Positions 9,921-20,425 of a stretch of DNA of 27,529 nucleotides are shown here, piece by piece. The translations under genes were made by a program, and so were the position numbers. How positions within the stretch are numbered: the first letter of the stretch is position 1; each line of letters opens with the position of its first letter. The notes under the pieces were generated by a model. That model had not been told where the DNA came from and made no database searches. It saw only the letters and a program-made list of their open reading frames with translations. This stretch comes from Sperchopsis tessellata (Eukaryota > Arthropoda > Insecta > Coleoptera > Hydrophilidae): the NCBI GenBank assembly GCA_033557685.1, contig JAWQRN010000646.1:1-27529 (forward strand), in the 5' to 3' direction.

Positions 9921-12744
9921 TAACTAAGTGCGAACATTTTCTCTAAACATCTTACAGTTGAAATGTAACCATCATCAAAAATGTATCTTTTGATTACTTG
10001 CCCCTACATAAGATGGGGTCTTTTTCATTTCCTTTATGGTATGTCTTATATAGTTCCCTAGGTGGTGGTTAAAACAAGACTTCATATAATGATTTTACAC
10101 ATTCATAGGAATTCGCTTTAGATAAAAAATATTTGGAATTATACTTAGGTTAGGTACAATCATCTATTCTTACATTATACAACCTTTAAGCTTAGAGGAA
10201 ACTATAAGATTTATTAATGAATGTACAGATTATGTAAATACAAAGTTTATTATTATGTAATTAATTTTTAAGTATAGCTTACCTTCTATTCTATCTTTTG
10301 TGCTCTCTTCCAAATGTTTGGCAGAAAATGATTCATATAGCTTGATAAATTTGCGAATGTATCATTAAAATATAATTATTTTTCATTTGCATTATCAAAT
10401 AACCAAACTGCATAAATATGATTTAAGTGCTACATGATGTTGTAGTCAGTTTCACAAAATATTACTTCCATGTATAAGTTGAGCCATATGTGGTTTTGTT
10501 AAGATTTACAATTGGTGCATGCTTTGTAAAGGGATGTTTTGAATTCTCTTTGTACAAACTTCTGTCTCAAGTTTCTAATTTTGGTATTACGTTAGTACTT
10601 AATAGTTGTAATTATGGTAAATATTTCATGAAAACAACTCCAAATATGCACTGTCAACAGTAAAGGTAATTGCATTTTATGCACATATTTGAATGAAGAT
10701 TGCTAATTATAAGTAGACATGCACAAAAATTTTAATTTTTCTTAAAATTTCCTGTGAGTTTTGTATTTTTGTAGAATTTTCTGGGGAGTGAAGTGACGAC
10801 TGGCGTATGATATTGCTATAAACCAAGTGTGAAGTAACTGTACTTTATAAACTGTTACTATAGTCACTTTGAGTGTAGACTAGACATTATAGTCTTGGAT
10901 AGTATGAAAACTGGTAGTACAAATATTGGCCAAGTTTGTTCAAAATTTCACAATAAAGAAAAAATATTTTTTTCACTTAATGAATAAAAGCCCTTTTACA
11001 GAATTTTTATATTATCTCTATATGATTTTTTCTGATTTAGTTTATTATGGTACCTTTAATCAGGACAAATTAAATATCATTTTTCAAAGATATATAGTTA
11101 TTAACATAGGTATGGAGTTTTATGTTTTTGTTTTGCAATTTTCAGTGTTCTCTCCAGGGCCTTTTGGCCAATTTTACTAGTTAGCCATCTAATATTTATG
11201 TGATCAAGCAGTACTGCATTGTACTAAATTTACAACTAAAAATGGCCGAACCATCAACCAGAATTTAAGCAGCAATTTAAAGTGTCGTGGGGCAGTGGAA
11301 GAAAGGCACCAATGCTGTGGTTTGCTTTGGTATTCGACCTTTTTTATAAATATTAAGATTTGGCTGAAGCAGTAAGGGAGATTCTGAATTTTTCCAACTA
11401 AAACATTGACATAGAAGCTCTATTTTTGCCGCGAAATTCATTGTTTTAAAATCCCGTTTAGTTTTCTGAAATATTGGTAGTATTTCAAAAAATAAAAACT
11501 ACATGCTAAATATGAAGATAATTCCGAAACATTGAACAAAACTAAAACTCAAGTAAGATTTAAAATTTATATACTTATGTATTGTGGGGTTATAAAAATA
11601 ATTAAATATTACATTATTAGGCAATTCTGGAAACTTTCTTGTTTTGATTTGCTAGTAGGAAATAATATTATGCTTTGTGTTAAAATGAGATAATTGTTTG
11701 ATACAATCAGTTTCATACCAATTATTGCTGTGACATAATTAAAGGTCAATAATAAATTGCTATTAAAAAAATGGATGAGGGCACCCAAAATAATTATGTT
11801 TTGTACCTATCATTTTAGTCAGCAATGGAAGTATATGTATATGTTTATAAATACATACTTAAATATAATGTATTTGGATTTGCACTAGTTGAGGATAATG
11901 AATCACATATTTCATAAAAACTAGATATGCATTTAAATAAAAACTGGTTGTTAATTGTGTTAAACACTCATTTACAATATGTACTGACTTACTATAAACA
12001 TTTTTTAGCTTGAAGTGCTAATTTCCATGACAACATGATTAGTCTATGTTAACAAAAAGTTAATTATTAGTGCCAATAATTGCATTACAATTTTAGTATA
12101 GTATACATACAAATATTTATTTGATTAAGAAATGTGTAAAATGTGCTCTGGTAGTAAAATTTAATTCACCATGGCACAGATAATAATAAGATTGAGGGGA
12201 AGGTAGTTTACTTCTTTATATCCTCTGCATTCATTCACTTATTGTTACACCTTTTGCTATTTTGTGCTGTTTGTTTTTTAATAATACATATATCAAACCA
12301 TTTTTATCCACCCTATTCTCTTCTTAGCAATGATTATTTTGACTAGTTGTTCTTTTATTCTTTGGACATATCTCAACCACCAAATCATATAGGTTCATTA
12401 TAAAATTTGCCTTTGCAAGCTTTGATTAATATTTTTTTGGTACTTGCATATTTTGTATTACAATACAAGGAGACCTTTTGTTTTAAATGTTACAATTAGT
12501 AAGTACATCTACTTTAAAGGGTAAAAATAATAGCATTTTATCTGTAACATTCCTCGATTATTATTTCCTATCTTAATATTGTTAATTTCTGTTTGAAAAT
12601 TCATAGTAATTTATATATTTTCTTTGATTGTTTCTTGTCTATTTAAATAATATTAAGTCATGCTGCAAAGTTTATTCCATTTATTTTAATTGTTATTAAG
12701 TCATTAAAACTTGTATTTGGTTAGTACAGTTTAGTTTTATAAAG
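9921..12744. other. Long AT-rich intron stretch, no feature seen
   Basis: The 84-codon frame at 10926-11180 (+) is low-complexity and hydrophobic, with no motif and no homologue I recognise. No RNA gene or structured repeat was found. Confidence 0.55.
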
Positions 12745-12819
12745 AAACATGTTTGATGCTACATGAAGGCTCTGAAAAGTGCCAATGTTTCGTCCACTGT
12801 TGCAAGGGACATTTTCAAA
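12745..12819 (-). repeat. Dispersed hammerhead-like repeat, copy 3
   Basis: Minus strand: TTTGAAAATGTCC, loop CTTGCAACAGT, GGACGAAACATTGG, then CACTTTTCAGAGCC. It is almost identical to the motif at 8851-8885, indicating a shared recent ancestor. The plus-strand 74-codon frame that starts in it is a by-product. Confidence 0.7.
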
Positions 12820-13087
12820 GAAATCCAAACTTGGCTGGATCATACTTATATAGGTAACGACAGAAGTGGAGGAGAACCTTCATATTTTCCCAGAACAATA
12901 TTAATAGGGGCAATATTTCTAACTTCCTATCTTTTGGTCGGGAGTTTTCAGAGTCTCTACATAATGTGTAAAAAGTATTACATTTAAAGTTTGATGCTAC
13001 TTGAAGTACAAGCATTACTGCGTGTGTGGTACCTTCAGTTACAGGCACCAAAAAATGCAGTAGCTTGCTGGTCTAATGTATATGAAC

Positions 13088-13600
13088 AATGAAATATATT
13101 TGATCTGAACATTTGAAACCGTGCACTCCTTGGCTCTGGTGATCGTTTCGTCTTTTAACACAGACTCATCAGTAGAAGTAGTCGAAGAGTGCTCAGTTTC
13201 ACATCTCCAGACCGATATTAGAGTTTAATACACACTAGTAAAAACAAGTTGTAAAATTAAAATACCATCATAATTTGGCAACTACAACTATCAATACATT
13301 GCGTGATCCAGCAAGCTGCCGTTAAAAACCAGCGTGTTATAATCATATTTATAAATGTCGAAAGAAGTAAACAATGATAAATATTGAATCTGAAATATGT
13401 GATATTAGTGTTTAATACTCAATCGAAAAACAAAATTGTAAAATTGAAACGTCATTTATATTCGTCAACTACAAGTAGCAACACATTGTGTGATTCAGCT
13501 GACTCCCGCCTGAGACCGGCATGTTGTAAATATTTTCATAAATGATGAAAAATGTAAAGAATGAAAAATATTTGATCTGATAGCGCGCACTCCTTGGCTG
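13088..13600. repeat. Short tandem satellite, about 187/285-bp units
   Basis: Blocks recur in order. AATGAAATATATTTGATCTGA near 13089 recurs near 13374 and 13560. GATATTAG-GTTTAATAC occurs at 13214 and 13401. GTAAAATT, then CAACTACAA, AACACATTGTGTGAT and CGTGTTATAAT/GCATGTTGTAAA follow in each unit. The first unit is ~98 bases longer because it contains the hammerhead segment. The second lacks that segment, and a third starts CGCGCACTCCTTGGCTGAG and breaks off. This is a tandem array reduced to about two units. Confidence 0.82.
13115..13200 (-). ncRNA. Hammerhead ribozyme-like sequence
   Basis: On the minus strand the core is CUGAUGA (13166-13172), then stem II GUCU/AGAC (13162-13165 with 13150-13153) around loop GUGUUAAA, then GAAAC (13145-13149). 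This is the exact conserved order of a hammerhead. Flanking sequences pair over about 14 bases with one mismatch: GAAACUGAGCACUC at the 5' side with GAGUGCACGGUUUC at the 3' side, forming a distal stem I. AUC after GAAACG could be the cleavage triplet of a minimal stem III. The proximal part of stem I (UUCU with AGAG) needs an offset, so this copy may be inactive. Hammerheads are known in the Dolichopoda pDo500 satellite and in Penelope-like elements. Confidence 0.72.
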
Positions 13601-13605
13601 AGTAT

Positions 13606-13688
13606 GTTTGTTTACATTTTCCAACATTTATGAAAATGATTATAACACGTAATGTGTTGCTAGTTATAGCTTTTTTACAACTTAATAT
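13606..13688 (-). repeat. Inverted partial satellite unit
   Basis: The minus strand reads AAGTTGTAAAA, AGCAACACATTACGTGTTATAATC and ATAAATGT-GTAAAC. These match, in order, the direct units at 13245-13375 with an internal deletion. The array therefore ends head-to-head with an inverted fragment, an arrangement seen at the ends of Penelope-like elements. Confidence 0.75.
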
Positions 13689-13962
13689 ATATAATGTAAA
13701 AACTTCTTACGGATAAATCTTGCCTGGTGATGTATTTCCATCTGCAATTATACTAATTAAAACTTTGTTTCTATCTTTGTCTTTGCCTGCTTAGAGTTTT
13801 GTTTTTTGTAAAGTTATTTCATGTTTTTAAAACTATACTATATCCTGTTAAATTCGAGTGTCATTTCTCTGTAGCAAAATTTGTCTGTTTGTATAATAAA
13901 CGATCCATTTTCATTTTGGCACATATAGTAGAGACAATGAAGATGCTGTTGTGTTAATTAGC
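13689..13962. other. Intron sequence, no feature seen
   Basis: AT-rich, no coding potential or repeat recognised. Confidence 0.5.
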
Positions 13963-13963
13963 C

Positions 13964-13965
13964 GT

Positions 13966-13999
<34 letters not shown>

Positions 14000-14000
14000 T
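13964..14000. repeat. (TA)n microsatellite
   Basis: About 36 bases of TA interrupted once by G. It is followed by a small perfect hairpin (TTAACAAC / GTTGTTAA, 14004-14031). Confidence 0.95.
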
Positions 14001-14407
14001 CTTAACAACAAAGTAAGGTTGTTAACTGTACCATTCCATAAATATATAAAGACTTTTGGTGATATAAAACTCAATACAATATTAAATTGGCCATAAATCT
14101 TCTGAATTAGAACCTGGTCTTCTGGGTTAAGAATATAAGCTATACTTTTCACAAAATTGGTGGGGGGTAGAATATAATTGAATAATTTTATTGTCAGAAT
14201 AACTGACGATGTTGGCAAAATATATAAATTGTGTTTACATTCTAAAACTAGTGCTATATAATATAAAACAAATATATAAATGCAAAACATCAGGTACAAA
14301 TCAAATTACATATTAATATAAATATTTCCAAATGTATACAATTAATTTACTATCGCCATCAGGCTGTCAGTTTAATAGATGTGGAATCCTCATACTAAAA
14401 TGCAATA
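14001..14407. other. AT-rich intron sequence
   Basis: Apart from the small hairpin after the TA tract, nothing is recognised. The 113-codon minus-strand frame here is AT-driven (runs of Tyr and Ile) and not a gene. Confidence 0.5.
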
Positions 14408-14785
14408 TTATTTCACTAATTCCCATCCCAAGAAGTCATCAAACTCGTCAACCGATAAAAGCACTGTACAAGTAATAAGCGTTTAATTGATGTTCTTAAA
14501 TGCAATACAGTAGGCATCTAGCTTATATTTAATTAGTCTATTAAACAGCACTGGTCTGTAAAAAGGGGTGTTTATATGCTTTGTTTAGATAGGAAAACTT
14601 GGTCGCAAGTGATTATTAAATTGTACTCCATAAATATGTATGCCAGCACCTCTCAGTATGTATTTATTGTTTCGATAGACAGAAGATAGTGCATCCAAAG
14701 TATATAGTCTCGGAACTGATAATATCTTCAAACTCACAAAGGCTATTTAAATTTGCCAATATTCGAACAGCATTCTCGATATTGC
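14408..14785 (-). pseudogene. Jockey-like LINE ORF2 C-terminal remnant
   Basis: Minus-strand frames give a decayed C-terminus of a Jockey-type reverse transcriptase polyprotein. IRECCSNIGKF near 14780 is followed by ILSVPRLYTLDALSSVYRNN, then GIHIYGVQFNNHLRPSFPI. After a frame change comes LLSVDEFDDFLGWELVK and a TAA whose complement is at 14408. The pattern (Ile-Leu-x-Val-Pro, Leu-Tyr, Asn-Asn-His-Leu-Arg, final S-V-D-E-F) matches the tail seen in the better-preserved element at 25694-26565. RT catalytic motifs are absent. Confidence 0.65.
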
Positions 14786-15282
14786 ATGTTATTGCCAGTA
14801 GAGTCTATATATGTAATTAATACTATCTCTGATTTGTCATTGTCATTGAATTTAACCTTTATTTGTTTTGGTTACAAAACTAGACACTTTAGTGGTTGTT
14901 GCAAAATATTTTTTAATTATTAGTTTTAGTAAAAAATGTATTGTTTTAATTATTTTATGCTTGAAAGTTTCTCAAACTGCAATTCAAATACTATTTTAAT
15001 TGTTTAAAAGGTAAAAAGAAACATGAGCTTCAGTGGTGATAATTATGACTAATTAAAACTTTTGCTCATGGAAACAATTACATTATACACACAGGTGATA
15101 CAAATGTCAGTTTTTAATCAAATTAAATTATTTGTATGTAATCTTTATAAAAAGGTAATAATTATAAGGGTTATTTAATATATCGTTTATCTTTTTAATA
15201 ATTGAAAGAAGATATATTCCTCTGTATTATACTGTGTGATGGGACCTGTGAAGCTGTTTGAAATCTGAACTATACCCTAGGG
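14786..15282. other. AT-rich intron sequence, no feature seen
   Basis: No coding potential or repeat recognised. Confidence 0.5.
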
Positions 15283-15469
15283 CAGTGGTTCTTAAACTCT
15301 TTTCACAAATGACCTTATTTTATAAGATATAATTTATTGGTGACCCCTAAGTAGAGGAGCAGAGGTGTCTAGTTTTTCAGATATTTCATGTTCCCCAAAC
15401 AAATTTTTTGTACACTTTTGGGTTGTCGCAGCTCTAAATTTAAAACTAGCTGATTTAAGAACTTCAAAG
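15283..15469. mobile_element. hAT-like MITE remnant
   Basis: The left end CAGTGGTTCTTAAACTC is the typical terminus of many non-autonomous hAT elements, followed by the usual TGACC/GTGACCCC blocks. The right end is decayed: TTGGGTTGTCGCAGC, then GATTTAAGAACTT in place of the complementary terminus. The 8 bases before the left end (CCCTAGGG) could be a target duplication, but no clear second copy follows. Length ~187 bp, with no coding sequence. Confidence 0.6.
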
Positions 15470-18400
15470 CCTCAAGACTAACCTCTAGATATAAATTGTG
15501 CGGGGACCACACACCAGTTATTTTATTAAATTTAATTTAAAAATTGTTTATATTTACTATATAGTTGGTTAATTTTAGATGTTATATTTAGTTTAAGAAT
15601 TAATACAGTTGCATATATTATGGTTTTAATTATGAAAAAGTAATTTTAGTACAGAACAGACGTACATTTCAGGTAATACCACTCCTTCGACAGAGTACCT
15701 GAATCCATGCACTTTGAAAAATGTATGTATAATACATTTTACTTCACTCCATCCTTTTGATGTTAGGCACTATGGTAGGCGGATTACGAGAGTGTTTTTG
15801 TAGTTTATATGGCAGAATGGCATGGTAAGGAACCAAGTTAAAGAAAAAATATGGTAAAAATATATTTTACTTGCTTGATAATTGATGTTGATTACAATTA
15901 CGAGCTAAAAATTGTACATAAAGTACGTTTAATAATATAAAATTTGAAGTAACTCTCTTTACTCACTTATGTAATATTAAAGCTTAAGAAGCAGTTAAAG
16001 AAATTGGAAATTTATTAATTTCGAACCTATGTATATGCAGTTCACATTGCAGGTATTCAGTTCATTTGTTAAAGTAACATTGCTGGGCACTTTTCAGAAC
16101 TTCTTCACAGTCAATATCCTAAAATACGTTTCCTATAGCTAAAAAGTGGGGAAATTTATTACCTTTAAATGTAACCTTAACCTTAAATGATTTTGTGATG
16201 AGTTGCTTATTGGATTGTGTGATTATGACTTTAATATTTTTTTTATGTTTTCTGTAGTATGCTGTGAAAAATATGAGATGTCATTGTATATATAGTTATA
16301 TTTTCTGAAATGAAATTTTTTGATTACATGCAATTTTAGGAGGGCCTCGATGTAACCCTATTCATATATCTGTGTCAGTAATCTTCTTTGTAGAATTTAC
16401 TAATAATTTAAATTTTTTAAATTAAATCTATTGAGGAATAGGCATGTTAATTGTATTTTCTAAATTTAATTTACTAATAATATTAAATATTTTAAGTAAA
16501 TTTAAACATACTGTATTAAATTGTAATACTTAAATTATAAAAATGAATGGTATTACATTATTTTATATTGTATATTATAGGTATTATCAAGTTTGTTTTA
16601 AATATATTTAGATTACATTTAGAATTTGTGTATCACCTAGGTATGTAAAGGCCTTGCTTAAAAAATGTCAGGCATGATTTAATTCCAATATGTAATAATG
16701 TTGCAGGTACTTTTAAAACGTTAATGTTTTTATTTGTTATTGTTGGACCTTGTATATTATTGAATAAATACATTTGAATAATAGCCCCATAAATCTATTT
16801 TTAGCTCAACACCACTAATTTTAAGTATGATTGTTCATATAAAACTATAATGGTGGTTATCATAAAGCATACTAAACACAGTAGCATGGAGTTAATGATA
16901 TTTTAATGCTATGAAAACAATTTGTTCACAGACGTTGTAAAAATAATAATTTTATATACGACTATATAAAGATGTTGGTAACTATATCTTTGAATTTAAT
17001 TTAAATTACATAATTTGATTATGTTTTGGTAAAATGTTTTTCTCGTTGATTAAGATTTAAACATACATTTACATGTACATATGTTATTAATCTTTTAAGC
17101 CAGTATACGAGGTTGTTACGACAAGTAATTTATTCAATTGTGTATTTTACAAGCACACTATTTTGATATGAATAAACAATTTTTAGACACATTTATTTGT
17201 AGCTTACTGATGCAATTTAGTGTTCAAAAGTAGATACAAAATTTTAAAACCTTAAAGTCATCCAAATGAAAGTATTGATTTTTTTACTGTTGAAGACCTA
17301 TAACACCTGAGTCTCTTTTCTGTTTTAAAACTGTACTTTTATGGTCAAAATGGAAAATAACCTTAGTAAGATTGATTTATTTAAAACACGCATCAAATTT
17401 TAGTATCTTAGGTGAATGGTATTATTACAGGTTTTATAGGCCCAGTTGATAATTAGATAATTGCTTTCATTTATTAAAAATTTACATGATATTTGACTTA
17501 CCATGGCACTGAACTATAACCTCCATCCTTTATTTCATAAATATGCAGTATTTAACTCCACAGCCCATTGACTTCTGACCATTCCTCTCTCACCCGAATC
17601 CTACTAAAGAGAACAAAATATCATAATATAACCATTAACATATACATTTCCTTCAGGTTTGAGACTACTATCTAAAGTTTTGCTCTGGAATTATACACTA
17701 TACTTGCGTTTGGTTATGTTATGTACTTTTAATCTCGGCAGTGCCATTCGCCAACTGTGTTGTAGATTTGTTTTGAACCTTACTTTATTATTGGTCAACG
17801 CAAAGATGTGTGGCAGCAAGATATTCAAACTTTGCTTTTATTCAATAGTGAAGAGTTATACAATTGCAACAACCATGATGTCACAAAACGATGTAAAATT
17901 CAAGCTAGTAATTTACAATATGTCTATTCAACATTTAAAAAATTAGGGTTATGGTTATAATTAAACATATAAAACACTATTATACTTAACTTTACAATAC
18001 ATATGAAATAAATCAAGATTTATATTTGAAGGATATAACACTTAAAATGTTCGAATTAACAAATTTTGAAAATATTGAAGAGACCTTTACAGGTTTTTAA
18101 AAATGGTTTACTATCCTTTTCTGTATTTTAAAAATATATTGTGACAATATTTTCAAAATTCAACCATTGAGAGAATTTTGCCTTATTTAAACAAAATTTT
18201 GAAATGACTCCTTCCAAAACTCAGATACGTTGAGCTAAGGTTTGTGGTGCAGTATGTCATTTATTATTTTTATTAGAAGTAGAAATATTTATTTTTATTA
18301 TTATATAATGTTAAATTAAATGCTTTTTTCGTTGAAAATTTCTCAAAAACTCGCCCGTTGTAATATTAATGATACATAAGTTGATTAAATGTGTGAACTA

Positions 18401-18957
18401 AGTATAATGTATATGTAATAAATTAAAATGTGGATAATTTTAGGTCATTTTACCATGTGACAGGAACCGCTAATAGTGACATTCACTTGTAATTTGATCA
18501 GAGCACTTTTGAAAATACTGCATAAAGCTGATCTGATATTTTTCATAATTTGGTTTAGTATTTCTGTTGGTGTGTAGATAAAAGAAAATCAATATATTAT
18601 ATAGTTTATTATAGTTAATTTGTATTTAACAGGGAGCTTTGTTAATTGAATGCTAATAAGTTGCCTTTGTTTGACTTAAACAACTATTAATTCACATCAG
18701 CACTAAAGGTGTATTAAGTATAATATTACATCATTTAAGTGCTTTCCTGGTCGTAATGGCTATGACAATTGCATTTCATTGACAACATCCCAACTAATTC
18801 AAGATCATGAATTATTGAAATAGGACTTGATTAGCACTATTTTAAGTTCAAGATTTACTGATTACTCTATATATTTGCTATTTATATCTATGTGATGAGT
18901 ATTTTAGATTATGGTTAACCTGAAAGTAGCAATAGTCAAAATTAGATGAATGGCGTT
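15470..18957. other. Long AT-rich intron stretch, no feature seen
   Basis: The largest plus-strand frame (17659-17946) follows a fair acceptor-like tract (CCTTCAG at ~17657). It encodes an unconserved-looking peptide that does not resemble the cyclase membrane domain. No RNA gene or repeat was recognised. Confidence 0.5.
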
Positions 18958-19005
18958 TCTGGGTGAAAACTGTGTAGAAACTCTGAAAAGTCGAAACACC
19001 ATTCA
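18958..19005 (-). repeat. Fragment of the dispersed hammerhead-like repeat
   Basis: TTTCTGGGTGAAAACTGTG, then TAGAAACTCTGAAAAGT, aligns with TTTCCGGGTGGAAACCGTC and TAGAGGCTCT...GAGTG of the copy at 8813. The hammerhead-like hairpin itself is missing. Confidence 0.5.
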
Positions 19006-19779
19006 TATAGATAATAACAGTGGAATTCTTATATGTTTAATAAATATTTCTATCTTTCTATCAATTGCTGTTTGGAAATCTCATTTTGTTCGTTTCTTAT
19101 TTTAATTTGGAGAAATATGCTTATAAAACTGATTTTTTAGTTTTTTGGTATGTTCTTACCTTTCTATCATAGGTTCACTAAGTGTATTGAACATGTGTAT
19201 CACATGGAATTATTCTGATCCAATTGGGACTATCTGTATCTTCAGAGTATTGCTGAAAATATTTGTATTCATTGATAATATTCCCAATTATGAGGGAAAG
19301 ATCATGTATGTTTCCCTGCAGAATATTCATAATTTGAATTAATGGGTAGAGTTCGGTACTTTATTAATTGTTCAGAACATTAACTAAATAATGTAATTAA
19401 TATATACCCAAAGAATAAATAAACTATATTGTAACATATTCACAGTTTTTCCAATGATTATCCTTATACTATGGTTTTATTATGAAGTATATGGATTCCT
19501 TAAGTGAGCTTAGGGTCCTTGTGTCTTCATTTTTATTGGCTATAATGTTGAAAGTTGCACAATTTGAATCTATAAAAAAATGTTAGTCAAAGTAGGATGC
19601 TCTCCTTGTTGGGCAAAACGTCCATACTTTTTAGGGCATCTGCAAGATTTCTGCCAGAAAGCATTTCTTTTGCACTATTTTGTTTGTTTGCCTCTTAGTG
19701 GTTAAGACTGTTTGTGAAAGTTACTAGTGCTATGTGGATGATTGTGAAGAATGTAGCACGTACGAGAGAGACTAACATT
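19006..19779. other. AT-rich intron sequence, no feature seen
   Basis: Short frames only; nothing recognised. Confidence 0.5.
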
Positions 19780-19969
19780 GTGGTGAATTGAACAAGGAAA
19801 AAGATACAAAGCGGATTTATCTGTGTACGTTGAAGGATGGTAGAGAAGTAGAAGAAATGGAAAGGCATGTAAGAAAAGGTGCCTGGATTTGTTAAAGGTT
19901 ACAGATATTTGTTGGGACAGAGCAGAATGGTGCCTTATTGCTAGCAATGTCCAACCAAGAAATTATTAA
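19780..19969 (+). pseudogene. LINE ORF2 extreme C-terminus remnant
   Basis: The last 35 codons (about 19865-19969) read CKKRCLDLLKVTDICWDRAE, then WCLIASNVQPRNY and a stop. This resembles the final segment of RTE/CR1-type LINE proteins (arginine-rich KR-W-D, then D-R-x-W-R and A-D/N-P). Upstream the frame shifts (RSRRNGK-like), as in a decayed copy. The opposite-strand frame at 19702-19947 is a shadow. Family placement is approximate. Confidence 0.5.
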
Positions 19970-20007
19970 TATAGGATTGTAGGTATTATTAAAACGTAAA
20001 TAATTTC

Positions 20008-20028
20008 TTATATATATATATATATATG
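20008..20028. repeat. (TA)n tract
   Basis: Short TA tract directly left of the foldback element. Confidence 0.9.
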
Positions 20029-20051
20029 TTGGTATGCTTTCGTGGGTGTAG

Positions 20052-20273
20052 TATGCAGTAGATGATTTTCGAGTTTTATCCCACGTATTTGCTTCTTCAT
20101 TCTGAGAAGAACGAGCTTTTTGATAAGCTTTCGGCCGATATCCTTTGGTCATCTCTGACTAGCCGATCTGATGATGGCCGAAGGATATCGGCTCAAAGCT
20201 ATCAAAAAGCTCATTCTTCTCAGAACGAAGAAGCACATACGTGGGAAAAAACTTAAAAATCATCTACTGCATA
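20052..20273. mobile_element. Foldback element with ~102-bp arms
   Basis: 20052-20153 and 20170-20273 are inverted copies about 88% alike, separated by only 16 bases. Each arm runs from TATGCAGTAGATGATTTT to the segment GATATCC-CGGCC/GGCCG-GATATCGG. The right arm carries CTGATGA (20168-20174) followed by TGGCC-gaaggatatc-GGCT and AAAGC, and the left arm has the better-preserved GGCCGAAAGC. The arms together suggest a hammerhead-like consensus. TA-rich sequence flanks both sides. Plus-strand frames here are by-products. Confidence 0.85.
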
Positions 20274-20282
20274 TATATATTT

Positions 20283-20388
20283 CTTTTTTAACTTATGATA
20301 ATACGTCAGCTATTTTTTTAAAAAAGTTCTATGTTTTGTTTACTGTACGTTTCGGCCAATTCAGCATTGAGCCTTTTTGAAGTATATT

Positions 20389-20421
<33 letters not shown>
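20283..20421 (-). mobile_element. Short TA-flanked element, copy 1
   Basis: On the minus strand, after (TA)n, it reads ACAAATATACTTCAAAAAGG, CTCAATGCTGAATTGGC, CGAAACGTACAGTA, then AACATAGAAC and a T-rich tract. The element at 23872-23997 has the same blocks in plus orientation, also between TA tracts. The GGC-loop-GGCCGAAACGT part is hammerhead-like. (TA)n occupies 20391-20421. Element length is ~110 bp with no coding sequence. Confidence 0.75.

Positions 20422-20425
<4 letters not shown>

Noticed and set aside
11920..11945. AG/ATATGCA as a candidate cyclase exon 2 start
   Set aside because: No pyrimidine tract before it and a stop codon after three codons.
12763..12987. 74-codon frame beginning in a repeat
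   Set aside because: Its first third is the hammerhead-like dispersed repeat and the remainder has no motif or plausible splice context.
17659..17946. 95-codon frame after an acceptor-like CCTTCAG
   Set aside because: No recognisable domain or similarity to the expected cyclase segment; composition typical of AT-rich non-coding DNA.
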